Source: Limonium bicolor (lineage: Eukaryota; Streptophyta; Magnoliopsida; Caryophyllales; Plumbaginaceae). Taken from it: DNA of 64,000 nt. The notes beneath the pieces are model-generated. The model worked only from the letters and a program-made list of their open reading frames with translations. It was not told the DNA's origin and did not search any database. The stretch lies in assembly GCA_023374045.1 (NCBI GenBank), contig CM041776.1, positions 121,849,000 through 121,912,999 on the forward strand, read 5' to 3'. Both the position numbers and the translations under genes were made by a program. Below are positions 1 to 11,596 of this stretch, piece after piece; the first letter of the stretch is position 1, and each line of letters opens with the position of its first letter.

Positions 1-2292
1 AATTGCCTGATGATACCTTGGATTTCTTTAATAAAAGAGGTTGGGAGTTAACCCCATCACATATGAGGGAATATACTGAAGAATGGACTTAATAAGGACT
101 CCACGTCCAACTTGGGAGATAAGTTTATCCCAGCTTTGAATCCTTTGGTAAATCCTATCCCTGACATATCCAAAGATTTGCTTCTTATATCTTCCAACCC
201 TGATGGGAATTCGTAGGTAAACACCCAAATTTGCAACCTTTTTAACCTGGAAAATGGTAGAGATTTGACCCCTTAATTCAATAGGGACATTAGCTGAGAA
301 CATCATCCTAGACTTGTCAGCATTAACGCTTTGCCTAGAGGATCTCTCAAAATTAGTAATAATTCACATAAAGATGCTAGCATTTCTCTGATTGGCACGC
401 CCAAACAAAACGCATTCGTCAGCAAAAAACAAGTTAGTTATGCTTAAACCTAGACCTTGTAGGAAAAACCTTGGATTACTATGTTGCTAACCGCAGATTG
501 AGAGACGAGGATAAGACCTCCATACAGCAAACAAAGAGAAAGGGTGATAAAGGATCCCCTTGTCTGAGCCATCTCTCTAGTTTAGAGTAGGTCTTTCGTT
601 AATCAAGAATGCAAAAGAAGAAGTGGTAATACATTTAGATACCACCCTTGTCCACCTTTCTCGGAAACCCATAGCTTTAAGGATAGCAAGATTAAAGGGC
701 CACTCTACTTTGTCAAACGCCTTTGGCCATATCAAGCTTAAGTGCAAACAGACGCCTAGTAGCAGCTGTGGAGTACCTCATTGAATGGACAAGCTCAAGC
801 TCTATGACTATGTTCTCATTTATAAGTCTACCAGGGACAAAGGCTCCGTGATCCTTTTAGATGACATGCTTCAAAACCGGTCTTACCCTGTTAGTATGAA
901 CCCTAGATATCACTTTGTACACCGTGTTGCAAAGGGATATCGGTCTAAAATCCTTCATCCAACACACTCCCTATTTATTTGGGATTAAAGCTATATGGGT
1001 ATGATTAAGCCCATTCGACATGAAGTTCGTATCTAGGACCTGAAGAGCGAATTAATAAAATCCTCCCAACAATATCACAGAAGGTGTGAAGAAAGACTCC
1101 ATTTATACCATCCGGCTCGGGTGCCTTGTTGAGATTCATATCATGAACGGCCAAAATGACCTTCTACCTCGTGAATTGTTTGCCCAAAATGCTGTTTTGG
1201 TCGCAAGGAACCTTGTTCATAACACCCTCTAAAAGGGAATCCATGATAGGGGGATCAGTGGACTTATAAATCCTAGAGAAGTATTGGTTAGCGGTATTTA
1301 CAATGCCTTGCCAATCAAAAATCCTTCTCCCTTGATCGTCCCTAATTTCGTGGATCACATTCTTCCTCATTCTATAGCTTGCACTCTTTGGAATAAGAAC
1401 CTGGTATTCTTATCTCCTTCCTTTAGCCATTTGTGTCTTGACCTTTGGGCCCATCTTGTTTCCTCCTTGAGAAGAAAGAGGTCCAATTGCTTGTTAAGAT
1501 CCTTCCAGGTAGTGTGACTAGATTGAGAGTGACAAAGATTAGCCACTTTATTGTTCTCCTCTTTTAATTCCAGCATGCGGGTCTTTTCTTTTTTTATTTT
1601 TACCACCCCAAGACCTAAGAGCCCTTCCACAGATGGCCACCTTCTCAATATAATTCGCCTTAAAACTACACCAAATCCTAAGCACAATCTTTGTATTCTG
1701 GCTCCTCAACCCAGCAATTTTCAAATTTGAAGAGTGGCGTACCTTTCCTAGTTATTTCCTCTAGCACCACTTTGATCGATCGGTGATTTGACCACCCCTA
1801 TTCTAAATATGGGTGTACCTCGCATGGGGGAAGAGATATACTTCTTATGTTGTCCTACCCACACCTCATGTTTGAATAAGTAAATATGTCCTTGGTAAAA
1901 CCCAGATCCGCAAGATTAGAAAAACTCAGGCAATTTCAAAAAGCTATCATTTGAAGTGCTCATGCTTATAAAGTACTTCATTCAGTTCTCCAATCACCAA
2001 CCATGGGATTGATGGCGAACTTTTATGCACTCTAATCACTTCCTAGTTTTCCATTTGTCCAGATTATCTGCCCAACCATACCCACCAGTACAGTATCATC
2101 CAGCACTAAGTCCGCTAACAATATAACAGTCAACGTGGTGCATTAAATTTTCCAAAATATGCATAGAAATCGAATTTCGTCAAAGCAGAGCGAGACCACC
2201 TCCTCACCCCGCGCAACCAACAACAAAGCCATTATAATTCGACAGAGCCTGGATAAATTGGCGCATCTCATCCACACTTCTCTTAGTCTCAC
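1..2292 (-). pseudogene. LINE (L1-type) retrotransposon ORF2 remnant: endonuclease end and reverse transcriptase
   Basis: Minus-strand reading shows plant L1-type ORF2 pieces in order. At about 2010-1970 there is an endonuclease motif PWLVIGELNEV. At about 1790-1690 comes the linker FKFENCWVEEPEYKDCA. Around 1420-1380 is KWLKEGDKNTRFL and around 1290 NTANQYFSRIYKS, both typical of the segment just before the RT. Near 230-60 is the RT C-terminal block with VGRYKKQIFGYV and GVLIKSILQYIPSYVM. The frame is broken many times and the expected RT catalytic core (near 450-800) is not open, so this is dead. The LINE runs off the left edge. Its 5' part is found again at 14523-14667, because an Athila element inserted into it with TSD CTCAC (2288-2292 and 14523-14527). 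Confidence 0.85.
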
Positions 2293-3598
2293 TGTTTTAC
2301 AAAATACTATATAACAAGGTATATAAATAAATGCAAGGAATAGGCAAGTGCACCTAATCGGTGTAGTACAACAAGTGTCGTATCCACAAGAAAATTGGTT
2401 TTAACTTCCTAGTCTCGGTACTTAGTAATTGAAATGAAAACAGTAAATTGGGGTTTAGCCGGCGGCAAGCTTGATTGTGTTGGTTGAGTAATAGCAAGAA
2501 CAACAAATAAACTAAAGGTGATAGTTTAATGGATTGGATGGAGAAGTACTTTGGGAATTTGGCAATCACCCAAACTACCTAGATATGCTAGCAACTCTTC
2601 TTATGCCATAGTTGTCTTTTGGAACAATGATAATAACCCTCTAAACCAAAGATGAGTTAATTCTTACTTAGTTAATTTTAGCCTTCAAAATCAATTAGGG
2701 CTAAACTCACTAAGTAGCATTAAGCAAGTTCTAGAATAAAGCCCCAAATTATACTCACTAATCCTAGGAGCACAAATCAAGAGTCCTCTCTCAATTTGGT
2801 CACAAACCCTAACTCAAAACCAATTTGTAGAGAGGGTTCACCACAAATGCACTCAAGAGATCAATTTAAGAGCATTGAATGATAACTAAGAGAGAAACAA
2901 CTATATTAAGGCATAATCAAGATTCACAAGCACATTCTAGGGTTTGGGGTCAAAAACCCATCCCAAAGCACAATAGAGTACTACTCAAGCATGGAGGAAA
3001 GAAAAACTAGAAAAGAGTAAGAAGAAGCCATTGTTGAAGCTTGGAAGCTTTGGAGAAGGTGAGCTCTTCCTTCTTCCTCTTCTTCCTCTTCTTTCTCCTC
3101 CTCTTTCTCCTCCTTGTCGTTTTCTCTCTCCTCTTATGTGTGTAGAAGTGTAGAATGGAAGGAATGTGTAAACCCCCCTCTTTTTCCCGTCTTTAAAACA
3201 ACTTACTGGGAAAAAATCCCGTCCAGACCGCCCCACAGGGGCGGTCCTCCAGGGGTGGTCCATAACAGAGACAATTCCAGCGTCCGGAATCAACCGGACC
3301 ACCCCACAGGGGCGGTCCACAGGGGCGATCCACACCAGAAGTGCTTCTTCTACATCAAAATCGTCCCGTTTGACCCCTCGTCTTTGACACACTCCTCGGG
3401 GCATTAAAGCTCGGCCACAAAGTCTTGAGAGTCTCCCAAAAATCATTGCTCAAGTGAGCTTTTACCTATATTTTAATCAAAACTGTATGAGTTCACCTAT
3501 ATTAGCGAAATGCTCTATAAAGTGGTGAAATAGGTCAAAAGTTGCACGAAATAAAGGTAAATAAAGACCTTATAATTACATCATTTCACCACTTATCA
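2293..3598 (-). repeat. 3' LTR of Athila-like element 1
   Basis: On the plus strand it starts TGTTTTACAAAATAC and ends CACCACTTATCA, giving TG...CA ends. The copy at 13255-14522 is nearly identical but 38 bp shorter. About 27 bp of the difference lies in palindromic units at 3226-3337. The outer side is the TSD CTCAC; the inner side abuts the polypurine tract. Confidence 0.93.
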
Positions 3599-3612
3599 AC
3601 TCCCCCACACTT
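3599..3612 (-). other. Polypurine tract of Athila-like element 1
   Basis: Minus-strand sequence GTGTGGGGGAGT lies immediately before the 3' LTR start TGATAAGTGG. This is the expected position for plus-strand DNA priming. Two further copies of the GTGTGGGGGA motif lie upstream in the element (near 4300-4311 and 4477-4488). Confidence 0.85.
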
Positions 3613-4840
3613 ATCTATTTGTTTGTCCTCAAGCAAAACTAGGAACCACAATAAGGAGGAATATTTAAAGCAAGCAAGTGTTCAAATGAATTCTTGGATT
3701 GTTATGAACAAAAAGGGCGGAAAAATTTCATGAGGAGTGCAACCAACCTAATTATGGTGACATGGGTGTGCTTAGGGCAAATAAAAAGATAGAGTTTCGG
3801 GGTATGATCCGGAGTGCTTCAAAGTTATAAAGATTAGGTGACTTGGAGAGCTTTTACCATGGCCAACTTCTCTCTAGAATGGGCATTAAGGATAAAACAA
3901 ATGGAAAAATAGATGACTGCATTCGTTTCGCATTTGTATAGGAGATGATGAGAAGAATTCGAGCATTTTAGCCTTTGCATTACAGAACACTCAACTCTCA
4001 TTTTGTTGGTTACCAATGGTGTCTCACAAGTCCCTTTTTAGATTTTCACAAAGAAGCACCCCTTAGCAATCCTTAAGAGAGAAGATAGAAGGAACCCCTA
4101 AGCAATAAAAAAATCACCAAGGTAAGGTTATATGGTTGCACCGCATTTGCATGCTCCTCAAGAGAGAATTTTTGAAAAAAAAAATTGTGAAGAAATCCAA
4201 GAGTTCATGAGAAAACTTGCTTCCTAAAATATAACTCCTAAATGGAAGAAAAAGACAAGTATGTGAAGCTGAGCAGTGCACAAAATGAAAAGGTCCGTTC
4301 CCCCACACTGGAATTGGACAATGTCCTCATTGTTCGACTCTAAAATCGGGGAGAAAGAAGGAGGACCTTTTTGAAGCACATAACATAGAGCTAACAAAAG
4401 TGTAATGCATTGTAAAGCGGTTAAAGAGTTAGAGAACTAATACTCCCCTGAGAAGGTTGAGTTGTTGGCTGGTTTTCCCCCACACTTGCTGGTGTCCGGG
4501 GTCTTTGAGGCGCTAGATTCGACAGAGAGAGCCGAAAATCCTAAGAAGAATTCGCAAGAGGTTCTTTTGAATTGTTCCAAACTCAATCTTGGGATGTATT
4601 TGTTCCAGAATAGTATATATCTACAATGCACAATCAAAAACAACTAGGCGCAAAAATGGATTCCGAAGAATACGCAAAAGCCCATGGTAAGATTGCAAAA
4701 GGGGACTCATAAGTGAGTCCAATATCAAGATGGGTTCACAGTGTTATAATGGAAACTAAAAGCGTAGATACGGAAAAGCATTACTAAAGAAAATATAAAA
4801 GACAATAACATAAACAATCTCCAAAAGTACACAACAAGGT
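3613..4840 (-). other. Non-coding 3' region of Athila-like element 1
   Basis: No convincing gene. It aligns by eye with the region upstream of the 3' LTR in element B (about 55,330-56,455, opposite orientation). Shared features include CCCCGGACAC followed by the AAGTGTGGGGGA motif, and the stretch around 3960-4110 corresponding to 55,940-56,080. The short open frames here are not conserved between the two elements, so this looks like conserved non-coding retrotransposon sequence. Confidence 0.7.
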
Positions 4841-6105
4841 TCAAGAAACGAGAGTCCATGCATCCGACACCATGAGCAAACTACGGGGCCGGTAGTCCAC
4901 CTCGCTCGAGCATGCGGCACAGCTCCTCATACTGGGCTGCCAACTCCTCCACGCGTCGTTGGTGGGCCTCGAATTCCTCCCGGGAAACCATGGGAGGTGG
5001 TGGGGCCGGTAGGGCTGGTAGCGGGGCAGCTGCAGTAGAGTGCGTGGAGCAGGAAGAGGAGCCGGATGATGACTCTGCGCTGCCGGCTGGCTGTATCTTC
5101 TCCCAACCTCCTGGAGCGCGGCGAAACCCCATCCGCCGGAGGGCAGCATGTCAATGGAAGCCATGGGAGGCTCAGGGACCACGTCCCCAACGTCAACTGT
5201 CCTCGCACTCAAGGAACTGAGTGTGGAGGAAATTAGGGTAGGCGAGGTACTGGGTATCCCGCTTCGCGACCATGTGGCAGAGGTGCCAAACATCAGCCCT
5301 GAGATGGAGAATGGCTTGTCCGGATTCAGGGCGGTGATGTTGTTGTTGAGGAGGAAACAGTCCATTGCATTTATATCCTTACTGTCCCGGGGCAGAATGT
5401 TGTAGCGGATCAGAGCAAGGATGACGCGCTGACTGGCGTCCTGGATCATATTCGAGGTCATCGTGACCCGGGACACTGTGCCTGACTGGTTCTTCTTGCG
5501 GCGCGTGATCGGGAGAGTAGCGAGGAGCTGCTGGCGATGGCTCTGGAGGTAGCTATCGGGGAGGTAGTCTGTGCTGTCGTAATCCTCTGGAGGTATGTCC
5601 AAGGCCTCGATGAAGATCTGCTGAGTGATCTCGATCTTCCTACCGCCGACATACGAGATGAGCTTGGACGCCCTCCCTAGCCGCGTTCGCATAGAACTGT
5701 CGTACGAGGTCAGGGTAAAACTCACCACCCATCGTTAAGAAGCGACCCCATCCGAAAAAGTCAAAGAGGGACTGAAGGTCAAGGTCCTCGATGATGGATG
5801 GCTCCACTTGACGCTCCTGGACGAACTCTCGGCGGGGCCCATTATGGAACCAATGCTTGGCCTCTTCTGTGATGAAGATGTCGTCTATCAATCGGGTTCC
5901 GAAAGGGAAGATTGGCCATGCCACGACGGAAGTAGGCGCGGTCGACTGGTGGCATTGTCTTAAACCAAAGACAAGAAAAAGAAAAACAAAATACAAACAA
6001 AAAAGGAGAGTTAAAGAACGATAAGAAAAGAGAAATGCAAAGGAAGGTTATAGACATATTCATAAAGTGCAGGTGAGAAAGAAAGATGCAAAAATGACAC
6101 AACAA
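4841..6105 (-). pseudogene. Accessory ORF downstream of pol (Athila ORF / env-like position), frameshifted
   Basis: The coding signal begins near 5950-6000 and runs leftwards. The first piece (5640-5996) holds FFGWGRFLTMGGEFYPDLV and RQFYANAAREG. The frame then shifts near 5690 into 4841-5728, with SYVGGRKIEITQQIFIEALDI. A second shift near 5130 moves to 4881-5132, whose C-terminus has a charged, coiled-coil-like stretch (EEFEAHQRRVEELAAQYEEL). The pattern of a W..F, FY.NL-like helix followed by a V.G..IE.T...I...L.IP block resembles the plant transposon-associated domain found in Athila-type extra ORFs. Its position after integrase is where Athila elements carry an env-like gene. No clear signal peptide or membrane anchor is visible, so an envelope role is not supported. 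At least two frameshifts make it a pseudogene. Confidence 0.65.
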
Positions 6106-7566
6106 TTCACAAAAAATTTCGGCATGATCTCCCCCGTTTTCCTACGTTTGCCCGTTCTAAGAACCTCCACAATCTGTACCCAAAAGGGTACCATTTCACT
6201 CACCAAGCGCGCCACTAACAATCTCAATCAAAATAATAACTCGCCCACCAAGCATAGCACCCATTCAGACAGATTTCACAATTTAGGTGACCACAATGTG
6301 CAACCACAAAAATCAACTAATGAAGGAACGGTTAGGCTTTTAGGCATCCACCAACATTCACAAATGACTTAGCATAAATGGAAACACACGCGAATTGTTG
6401 GTTAACAAACAATTATGCAATTAAAGACATAGATCACAAAATTATGCTAGGAACCATAAAATGGCAACATTTTCAATCTCAAAGCACACACAAATCCCAT
6501 AAATAATCATTTAACACAATCCCAATCCATATTGGCAAAAATATCAATTTTCCACCTAAGTCCCCGTTTGGTTCGACCTAATTCTAGCCCAAATGCAACT
6601 TGCTCAAAAATTTCAAAAGTTGACAAAATAGAGTTAGATTCACATACCTTAATGTTTGGAAAGTGAAAATAAGTGAAAATTGGACAATATGGGGGCTAAA
6701 ATCGGTGGAAACTGATTTGGGGGTAAATTGGGTGTTTTAGGGATTTGAGGGGGGTTAGGGCGTGGGTGCTGGATGGCGCTGGTGGACGACGGGCGTCGGA
6801 GAAGCGCGGCGGTCGCCGGAGTTGGCGGAAGTGATGCGGCAATGGTCAGAGAGCTAGGCTAGGCGGTGGTGGGCGCTGGGTTGTGGCGTCGGGTAGCTTG
6901 GGGGAGGCTGGGCGTATCGGGTGCGACTGGAAAGGGAAAGAAAGGAGGAAAGAAAGAAAGAAAGAAGAATGAAACGCTGTGTTCTGCTCTTTTTTTTCAA
7001 AATTTTCTGACCGGACCGCCCCACAGGGGAGGTCCGCACGGGCGGTCCGCAACAAAGAGCAATTTGTTTCAAAATTCGATTCGACCGCCCCACAGGGGAG
7101 GCCCGTAGGGGCGGTCCGCAACAGAGAGCAAATTATCGGTGAAAATCGACGAGACCGCCCCTGGGACGGTCCATAGGGGCGGTCCGCAACATAGAGCAAA
7201 ATCGCAGTGGAAATTGATGGGACCGCCCCACAGGGGCGGTCCGCAACAGAGAGCAAAATCGTAGTGGAAATTGACGGGACCGCCCCTGTCCGCAACAGAA
7301 ACCCAATTTTTCATGTTTATTTCACCTCAAATCATCCAATTTCACACTCCAAGTCCCAGAATCACAAAACAGCAGTAAAAACTAACACAAGCACCAAAAA
7401 CGCAAGCAAAAGCAATAATGAAAACTAACAAGTTAAAACATTTAAATGGGCAAGGAAAGAAATCCGGGTTGCCTCCCGAAAAGCCGCCCTTCTTTTTAAG
7501 GTCTTTGGCTAGACCATAATAAGGTTTAGATGAAACCTGGTTCCCGAAGGAAGATAGGACGAGCTT
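6106..7566 (-). other. Spacer between integrase and accessory ORF in element 1
   Basis: No gene supported. The distal part (6106-6850) is unremarkable. At 7014-7290 lies an array of palindromic GC-rich units (see separate entry). At 7450-7530 is a short block (GGGTTGCCTCCCGAAAAGC) that aligns with the sequence just after integrase in element B (55,225-55,280). Confidence 0.6.
7014..7290. repeat. Array of about five palindromic GACCGCCCC/GGGGCGGTC units
   Basis: Unit cores start near 7014, 7083, 7153, 7231 and 7279. The best unit (7231-7253) reads ACCGCCCCACAGGGGCGGTC, a 9-bp inverted repeat around a 3-nt loop, followed by CGCAACAGAGAGCAAAATCG. Other units are degenerate or half units. The same core, followed by ATAACAGAGAC, lies in both LTRs (3226-3337 and 14179-14256). 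The repeats sit between pol and the accessory ORF. Confidence 0.85.
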
Positions 7567-8922
7567 CTACCCGTTAATGTCACCTCCCATGTAATGCTTG
7601 AGCCTCGAACCATTAACCATCAAAGTTCCGCCTTTCGTGTTCTTTAACTCCACAGCACCATACGGGGTCACCTTAGTGATAGAGAAAGACCCGGCCCAAT
7701 GAGATTTGAGCTTACCCGGGAATAGCTTTAACCGAGAGTTGTAGAGTAAGACCCGATCTCCCTCATGGAATTCTCTCCTGAGGATCATTTTATCGTGCCA
7801 TCTCTTTGTATGCTCTTTGTAGATCCGGTTGTTCTCATAAGCTTCTTCCCGGATCTCTTCTAACTCCGTCAGCTGAAACTTTCTCTTTTCTCCGGCACTC
7901 TTGAGGTCGTAGTTGAGTGCTTTTACAGCCCAATATGATTTATGTGCAAGTTCAACCGGTAGGTGACAAGCTTTCCCGTAGACAAGACGGTAAGGGGACA
8001 TACCAATGGGTGTCTTGTAGGTTGTTCGGTATGCCCATAGTGCATCGTCGAGCTTTAGAGACCAATCCTTTCTTGAAGAATTTACCGTTTTCTGCAAGAT
8101 CCATTTCAGCTCTCTATTGGTGACCTCGGCTTGTCCGTTAGTTTGGGGGTGGTAAGGTAGAGCGACCTTATGTCTCACTCCGTACTTCTCCATTAAAGCT
8201 TCGAATTGCTTGTTGCAGAAGTGAGAACCCCCGTCACTAAGGATTGCTCTAGGCACTCCAAACCTTGTAAAGATATTCTTTCTCAGGAACTTGGTCACCA
8301 CCTTAGCATCGTTTGTAAGAGAGGCTACGGCTTCCACCCACTTGGTCACGTAGTCCACAACTACAAGGATGAAGAGATTGGAGCAAGAGGAAGGGAAGGG
8401 TCCCATGAAGTCTATGCCCCACAAGTCAAATGGTTCAACCTCTAGCATCACATTAAGAGGCATTTCATGTTTTCGGGAGATGTTGCCCATCATCTGACAG
8501 CGGTCATAGGAAGCAACAAAGTTGTGGCAATCTTTGTGTAAGGTTTTCCAGAAGAAACCTGCTTGTAGAACTTTTGTTGTGGTCCTTGCCGGCCCATGAT
8601 GCCCTCCCACTTCAAGAGAGTGGCAATGGGTGAGAATGTCTTGCACTTCACTCAGGGGCACACATCTCCTTATCACCCCACCAGCACAAGTCTTAAAGAG
8701 GTAAGGATCATCCCAAAAGTAGTACCTCGAATCAGCGATGAATTTCTTCCTTTGTTGGTAGGTCAAGTTATGGGGCACCACTCCTCTTGCCAAGTAGTTT
8801 GCAAGATCAGCATACCAAGGATCATCAGCTTCCTTGATCACGAAAACAGTCTCATCCGGAAAGAACTCATTTATAGGCACACCTTTATCGGGCACTTCCA
8901 TACGGGAGAGGTGGTCGGCCAC
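7567..8922 (-). CDS. Integrase of Athila-like element 1 (open 451-codon segment of pol)
   Basis: This is the 3' part of the polyprotein, in one open frame. It has an HHCC-type N-terminal zinc region: [11 protein letters not shown] near residues 99-109, then SYDRCQ near 138-143. The first expected Cys of the C-x2-C pair is Tyr139 here; element B has CDQC at this place. The catalytic triad is intact: D171 in [10 protein letters not shown]230 in ILSDGGSHF, and E266 in NGQAEVTN, with 35 residues between the second D and the E. The C-terminus has a GPY/F-like module ([12 protein letters not shown]). It would insert reverse-transcribed DNA into the host genome. The loss of a zinc ligand and the upstream frameshifts make function doubtful. 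The start shown is only the first Met after the upstream break; it is not a true initiator. Confidence 0.88.
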   Translation of the reverse strand: MADHLSRMEVPDKGVPINEFFPDETVFVIKEADDPWYADLANYLARGVVPHNLTYQQRKKFIADSRYYFWDDPYLFKTCAGGVIRRCVPLSEVQDILTHCHSLEVGGHHGPARTTTKVLQAGFFWKTLHKDCHNFVASYDRCQMMGNISRKHEMPLNVMLEVEPFDLWGIDFMGPFPSSCSNLFILVVVDYVTKWVEAVASLTNDAKVVTKFLRKNIFTRFGVPRAILSDGGSHFCNKQFEALMEKYGVRHKVALPYHPQTNGQAEVTNRELKWILQKTVNSSRKDWSLKLDDALWAYRTTYKTPIGMSPYRLVYGKACHLPVELAHKSYWAVKALNYDLKSAGEKRKFQLTELEEIREEAYENNRIYKEHTKRWHDKMILRREFHEGDRVLLYNSRLKLFPGKLKSHWAGSFSITKVTPYGAVELKNTKGGTLMVNGSRLKHYMGGDING

Positions 8923-8928
8923 TACATT

Positions 8929-10476
8929 TTACACCCCCGGTTTGTCTCTGATTTCGATCTCAAACTCTTGTAGCAACAAAATCCATCTCAACAACCTTGG
9001 TTTGGCATCCTCTTTGGTAAACAAATATTTCAAGGCTGAGTGGTCCCTATGCATAATCACCCTACTTCCCAAGAGGTAAGAGCGGAACTTATCTAATGCA
9101 AAGACAACCGCTAGAAGCTCCTTCTCGGTTGTGGCATAGTTTTTCTGAGCATCGTTGAGTGTCTTGCTTGCATAGTAGATAGTTCTCAGAATCTTCTCCC
9201 TTTTCTGACATAGGGCTGCCCCCACGGCATAGTCGCTTGCATCACACATTATTTCAAAAGGGAGGCTCCAATCCGGTGATACAACTATCGGGGCTGAGAT
9301 AAGGCACTCCTTGAGTGTGTAGAAGGCCTTCAGACATTCTTCTGTGAATTCGAATTTTGCATCTTTGGCTAAGAGATCACACAGAGTTTAGAGATTTTTG
9401 AGAAGTCCTTGATGAACCTTCTGTAGAACCCGGCATGGCCAAGAAAGCTTCTAATGTCTTTAACCGAGGTGGGTGGTGGTAGCTTCTCGATGACTTCGAC
9501 CTTGGCCCGGTCAACTTCAATCCCATTGGAGGAGATCTTGTGCCCGAGGATGATCCCTTCTCTCACCATGAAATGACATTTCTCCCAATTGAGTACTAGA
9601 TTGTTTCCTCACATCGGGAGAGAATGGCGTCCAAGTTCTCTAGGCAAGAGTTGAAGTTGAGCCCAAAGACTGAGAAATCATCCATGAAAACTTTCATGCT
9701 TTTTCAATAAAGTCGGAGAAGATGGCCATCATACACCTTTGGAACGTTGTGGGAGCATTGCATAATCCGAAAGGCATTCTTCTATATGTGAACGTTCCAT
9801 AAGGGCATGTGAATGTGGTCTTCTCTTGATCTTCCGGGGCTATGAGGATTTGGAAGTACCCCCCCTAGTAGCCATCAAGAAAGCAATAAAAGTCTTGCCC
9901 GACTAACCTCTTTAGCATTTGGTCGATGAAGGGCAAGGAGAAGTGATATTTCCTTGTAGTCGTGTTCAACTTCCGGTAGTCGATGCACACTCTCCAACCG
10001 GTTGTTGTTCTTTGGGGAACCAGCTCACCCTTTTCATTCGACACCACCGTGATTCCTCCTTTCTTTGGTACCACCTGGGTCGGGCTCACCCATTGACTAT
10101 CGGATATGGGGTAGATGATCCCGGAGTAGAGTGGCTTTAGGACCTCCTTTTTAACTACCTCCTTCATCTTCGGGTTGAGCCGCCTTTGAGGTTGAACGAG
10201 TGGCTTGTAGTTGTCCTCATGAAGATTGATGATTGAGTGAGTACTGTGATGTTGACCCTTTATATCGGAGATTGACCAACCAATTGCCCCCTTGTGGTTT
10301 TGAAGCACCTTCAACAAACTGTCCTCTTGTACACCTGTGAGGGAGGAGGAGATAGTGACAGGTGGATCACAAGGTTCAGTCAGATAAACATATTTTAAAT
10401 GAGAAGGTAAAAGTTTCATCTCCATGGTGGGAGGCTTCTCAACCGAAGGAGGTATTCTTTGCTCGCTTCTCTCCAA
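8929..10476 (-). pseudogene. Reverse transcriptase and RNase H of Athila-like element 1
   Basis: Minus-strand pieces give an RT from VSPTQVVPKKGGITVV (about 10,080) through GWRVCIDYRKLNT. The RT active site FMDDFSVFG is near 9680-9660. The thumb/connection holds LGHAGFYRRFIKDFSK, and RNase H follows with [13 protein letters not shown] and [20 protein letters not shown] (9249-8929). Breaks include an in-frame TAG with extra G residues after FLDGY at about 9866, where element B reads FLDGYSGYFQ, plus frameshifts near 9600, 9370 and 8930. The gene would have copied element RNA into DNA. Confidence 0.87.
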
Positions 10477-10627
10477 TGGTTACGGTGGTGGGTAGTGCGT
10501 TCTGAAGTATCTTGGAGCTCTATCCAAAGCAGCTACCATTGCATTCACCTCCGGATCCATCTCCTGTTCATCATCAGACTCAAGCAAAGCAAAACTCAAA
10601 GCATCATAATTAGAGTGAGGGGATGGA

Positions 10628-11530
10628 TTATTTTGCAAAATGGGAGTTGACAACATCTATTGCAAAAATAGCTTCCATATGCGCGGGTCTTTTCACTATC
10701 TTAGACATGTCAAACTCAAGCTTTTCATCATGAAGACGCAAAATAATCTTCCCTTTTTCCACATCTATCAAGGTCCTAGCAGTTCTTAAAAATGGACGGC
10801 CCAAAATCAAAGGGACCTTGACATCTTCTTCCATATCAATCACTATGAAATCAGCGGGGAAAACAAAGGTTCCCACAGTCACTACCAAATCCTCAACTTT
10901 TCCTTTCGGAAACACTAAAGACCTATCAGCAAGTTGTAATTGCACAGTAGTAGGTGTGCACTCACCAATCCTAAGTTTATTAAAAATTGAAAGTGGCATG
11001 AGATTTATACTAGCTCCTAAATCACATAGACCACTACCGCAATTAAAATCACCAATAGAACAAGGGATGATAGACAAACCAGGGTCTCCAAGTTTCGGAG
11101 AAGGGTGCCTTAGTAGGACCGCTGAAATTTCTTCAGTGAGATGCTCCGTTTCAGCTCCTAGCAAAGATCTCTTGTTTGTGAGAATGTCTTTCATGAACTT
11201 TGCATAGATGGGCATCTGTTTCAAAGCATCAGCAAAAGAAATGTTAATTGTCAATTTCTTGAAAATACTTAAAAACTTCCCAAATTGCTCATCTAAATTC
11301 TTTTCTTTGAGCCTATTCGGGAAAGGAAGCGGAGGGAGATGTTTAGCAAGAGTGTAAGAGATAGGTAATTCAGGAGACTCCTTCTCCTTGGAAATATTTT
11401 TTTGTGGAGATTGAACTTCCTCAAGTATCTCTTGGTCTTCCTCTTCCTCTTGATTTTCTTGATTTTGCTTCTCTTGGTCATCAATTTTATCTTGGGGAAA
11501 GGGTTCTTCTAGGAGCCTACCGCTTCTCAA
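10628..11530 (-). CDS. Gag C-terminus and aspartic protease of Athila-like element 1
   Basis: An open 300-codon segment of the gag-pol polyprotein. The N-terminal half is acidic and Glu/Gln-rich. It then carries LPFPNRLKEKNLDEQFGKFL, followed by the retropepsin-like active site LCDLGASINLMPLSIFNKL. VPLILGRPFLRTARTLIDV is the flap-distal conserved block. The protease would cut the polyprotein inside the virus-like particle. The element B polyprotein is colinear over this stretch. The reading frame breaks on both sides, so the Met used is not a native start. Confidence 0.82.
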   Translation of the reverse strand: MRSGRLLEEPFPQDKIDDQEKQNQENQEEEEDQEILEEVQSPQKNISKEKESPELPISYTLAKHLPPLPFPNRLKEKNLDEQFGKFLSIFKKLTINISFADALKQMPIYAKFMKDILTNKRSLLGAETEHLTEEISAVLLRHPSPKLGDPGLSIIPCSIGDFNCGSGLCDLGASINLMPLSIFNKLRIGECTPTTVQLQLADRSLVFPKGKVEDLVVTVGTFVFPADFIVIDMEEDVKVPLILGRPFLRTARTLIDVEKGKIILRLHDEKLEFDMSKIVKRPAHMEAIFAIDVVNSHFAK

Positions 11531-11596
11531 AGTAACCGCCTTAGCTTGTTCTCATGGGTTAGGCTTCGGTTGACTTGGAAAGGTGTCTGGCTGTCT

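Noticed and set aside
2985..3446. 153-codon minus-strand frame in the LTR of element 1
   Set aside because: It passes through the palindromic units and is not kept in the other LTR (13255-14522), where indels break it.
4912..5405. Plus-strand frames opposite the accessory ORF of element 1
   Set aside because: Antisense shadows of a GC-richer coding region on the minus strand.
7014..7290. CRISPR-like array of palindromic repeats with spacers
   Set aside because: Repeat spacing is irregular, the spacers are similar to each other, no cas genes are present, and the context is a plant retrotransposon.
6846..7314. Several overlapping frames on both strands in the spacer of element 1
   Set aside because: They follow the palindromic array, so both strands read alike; no protein similarity.
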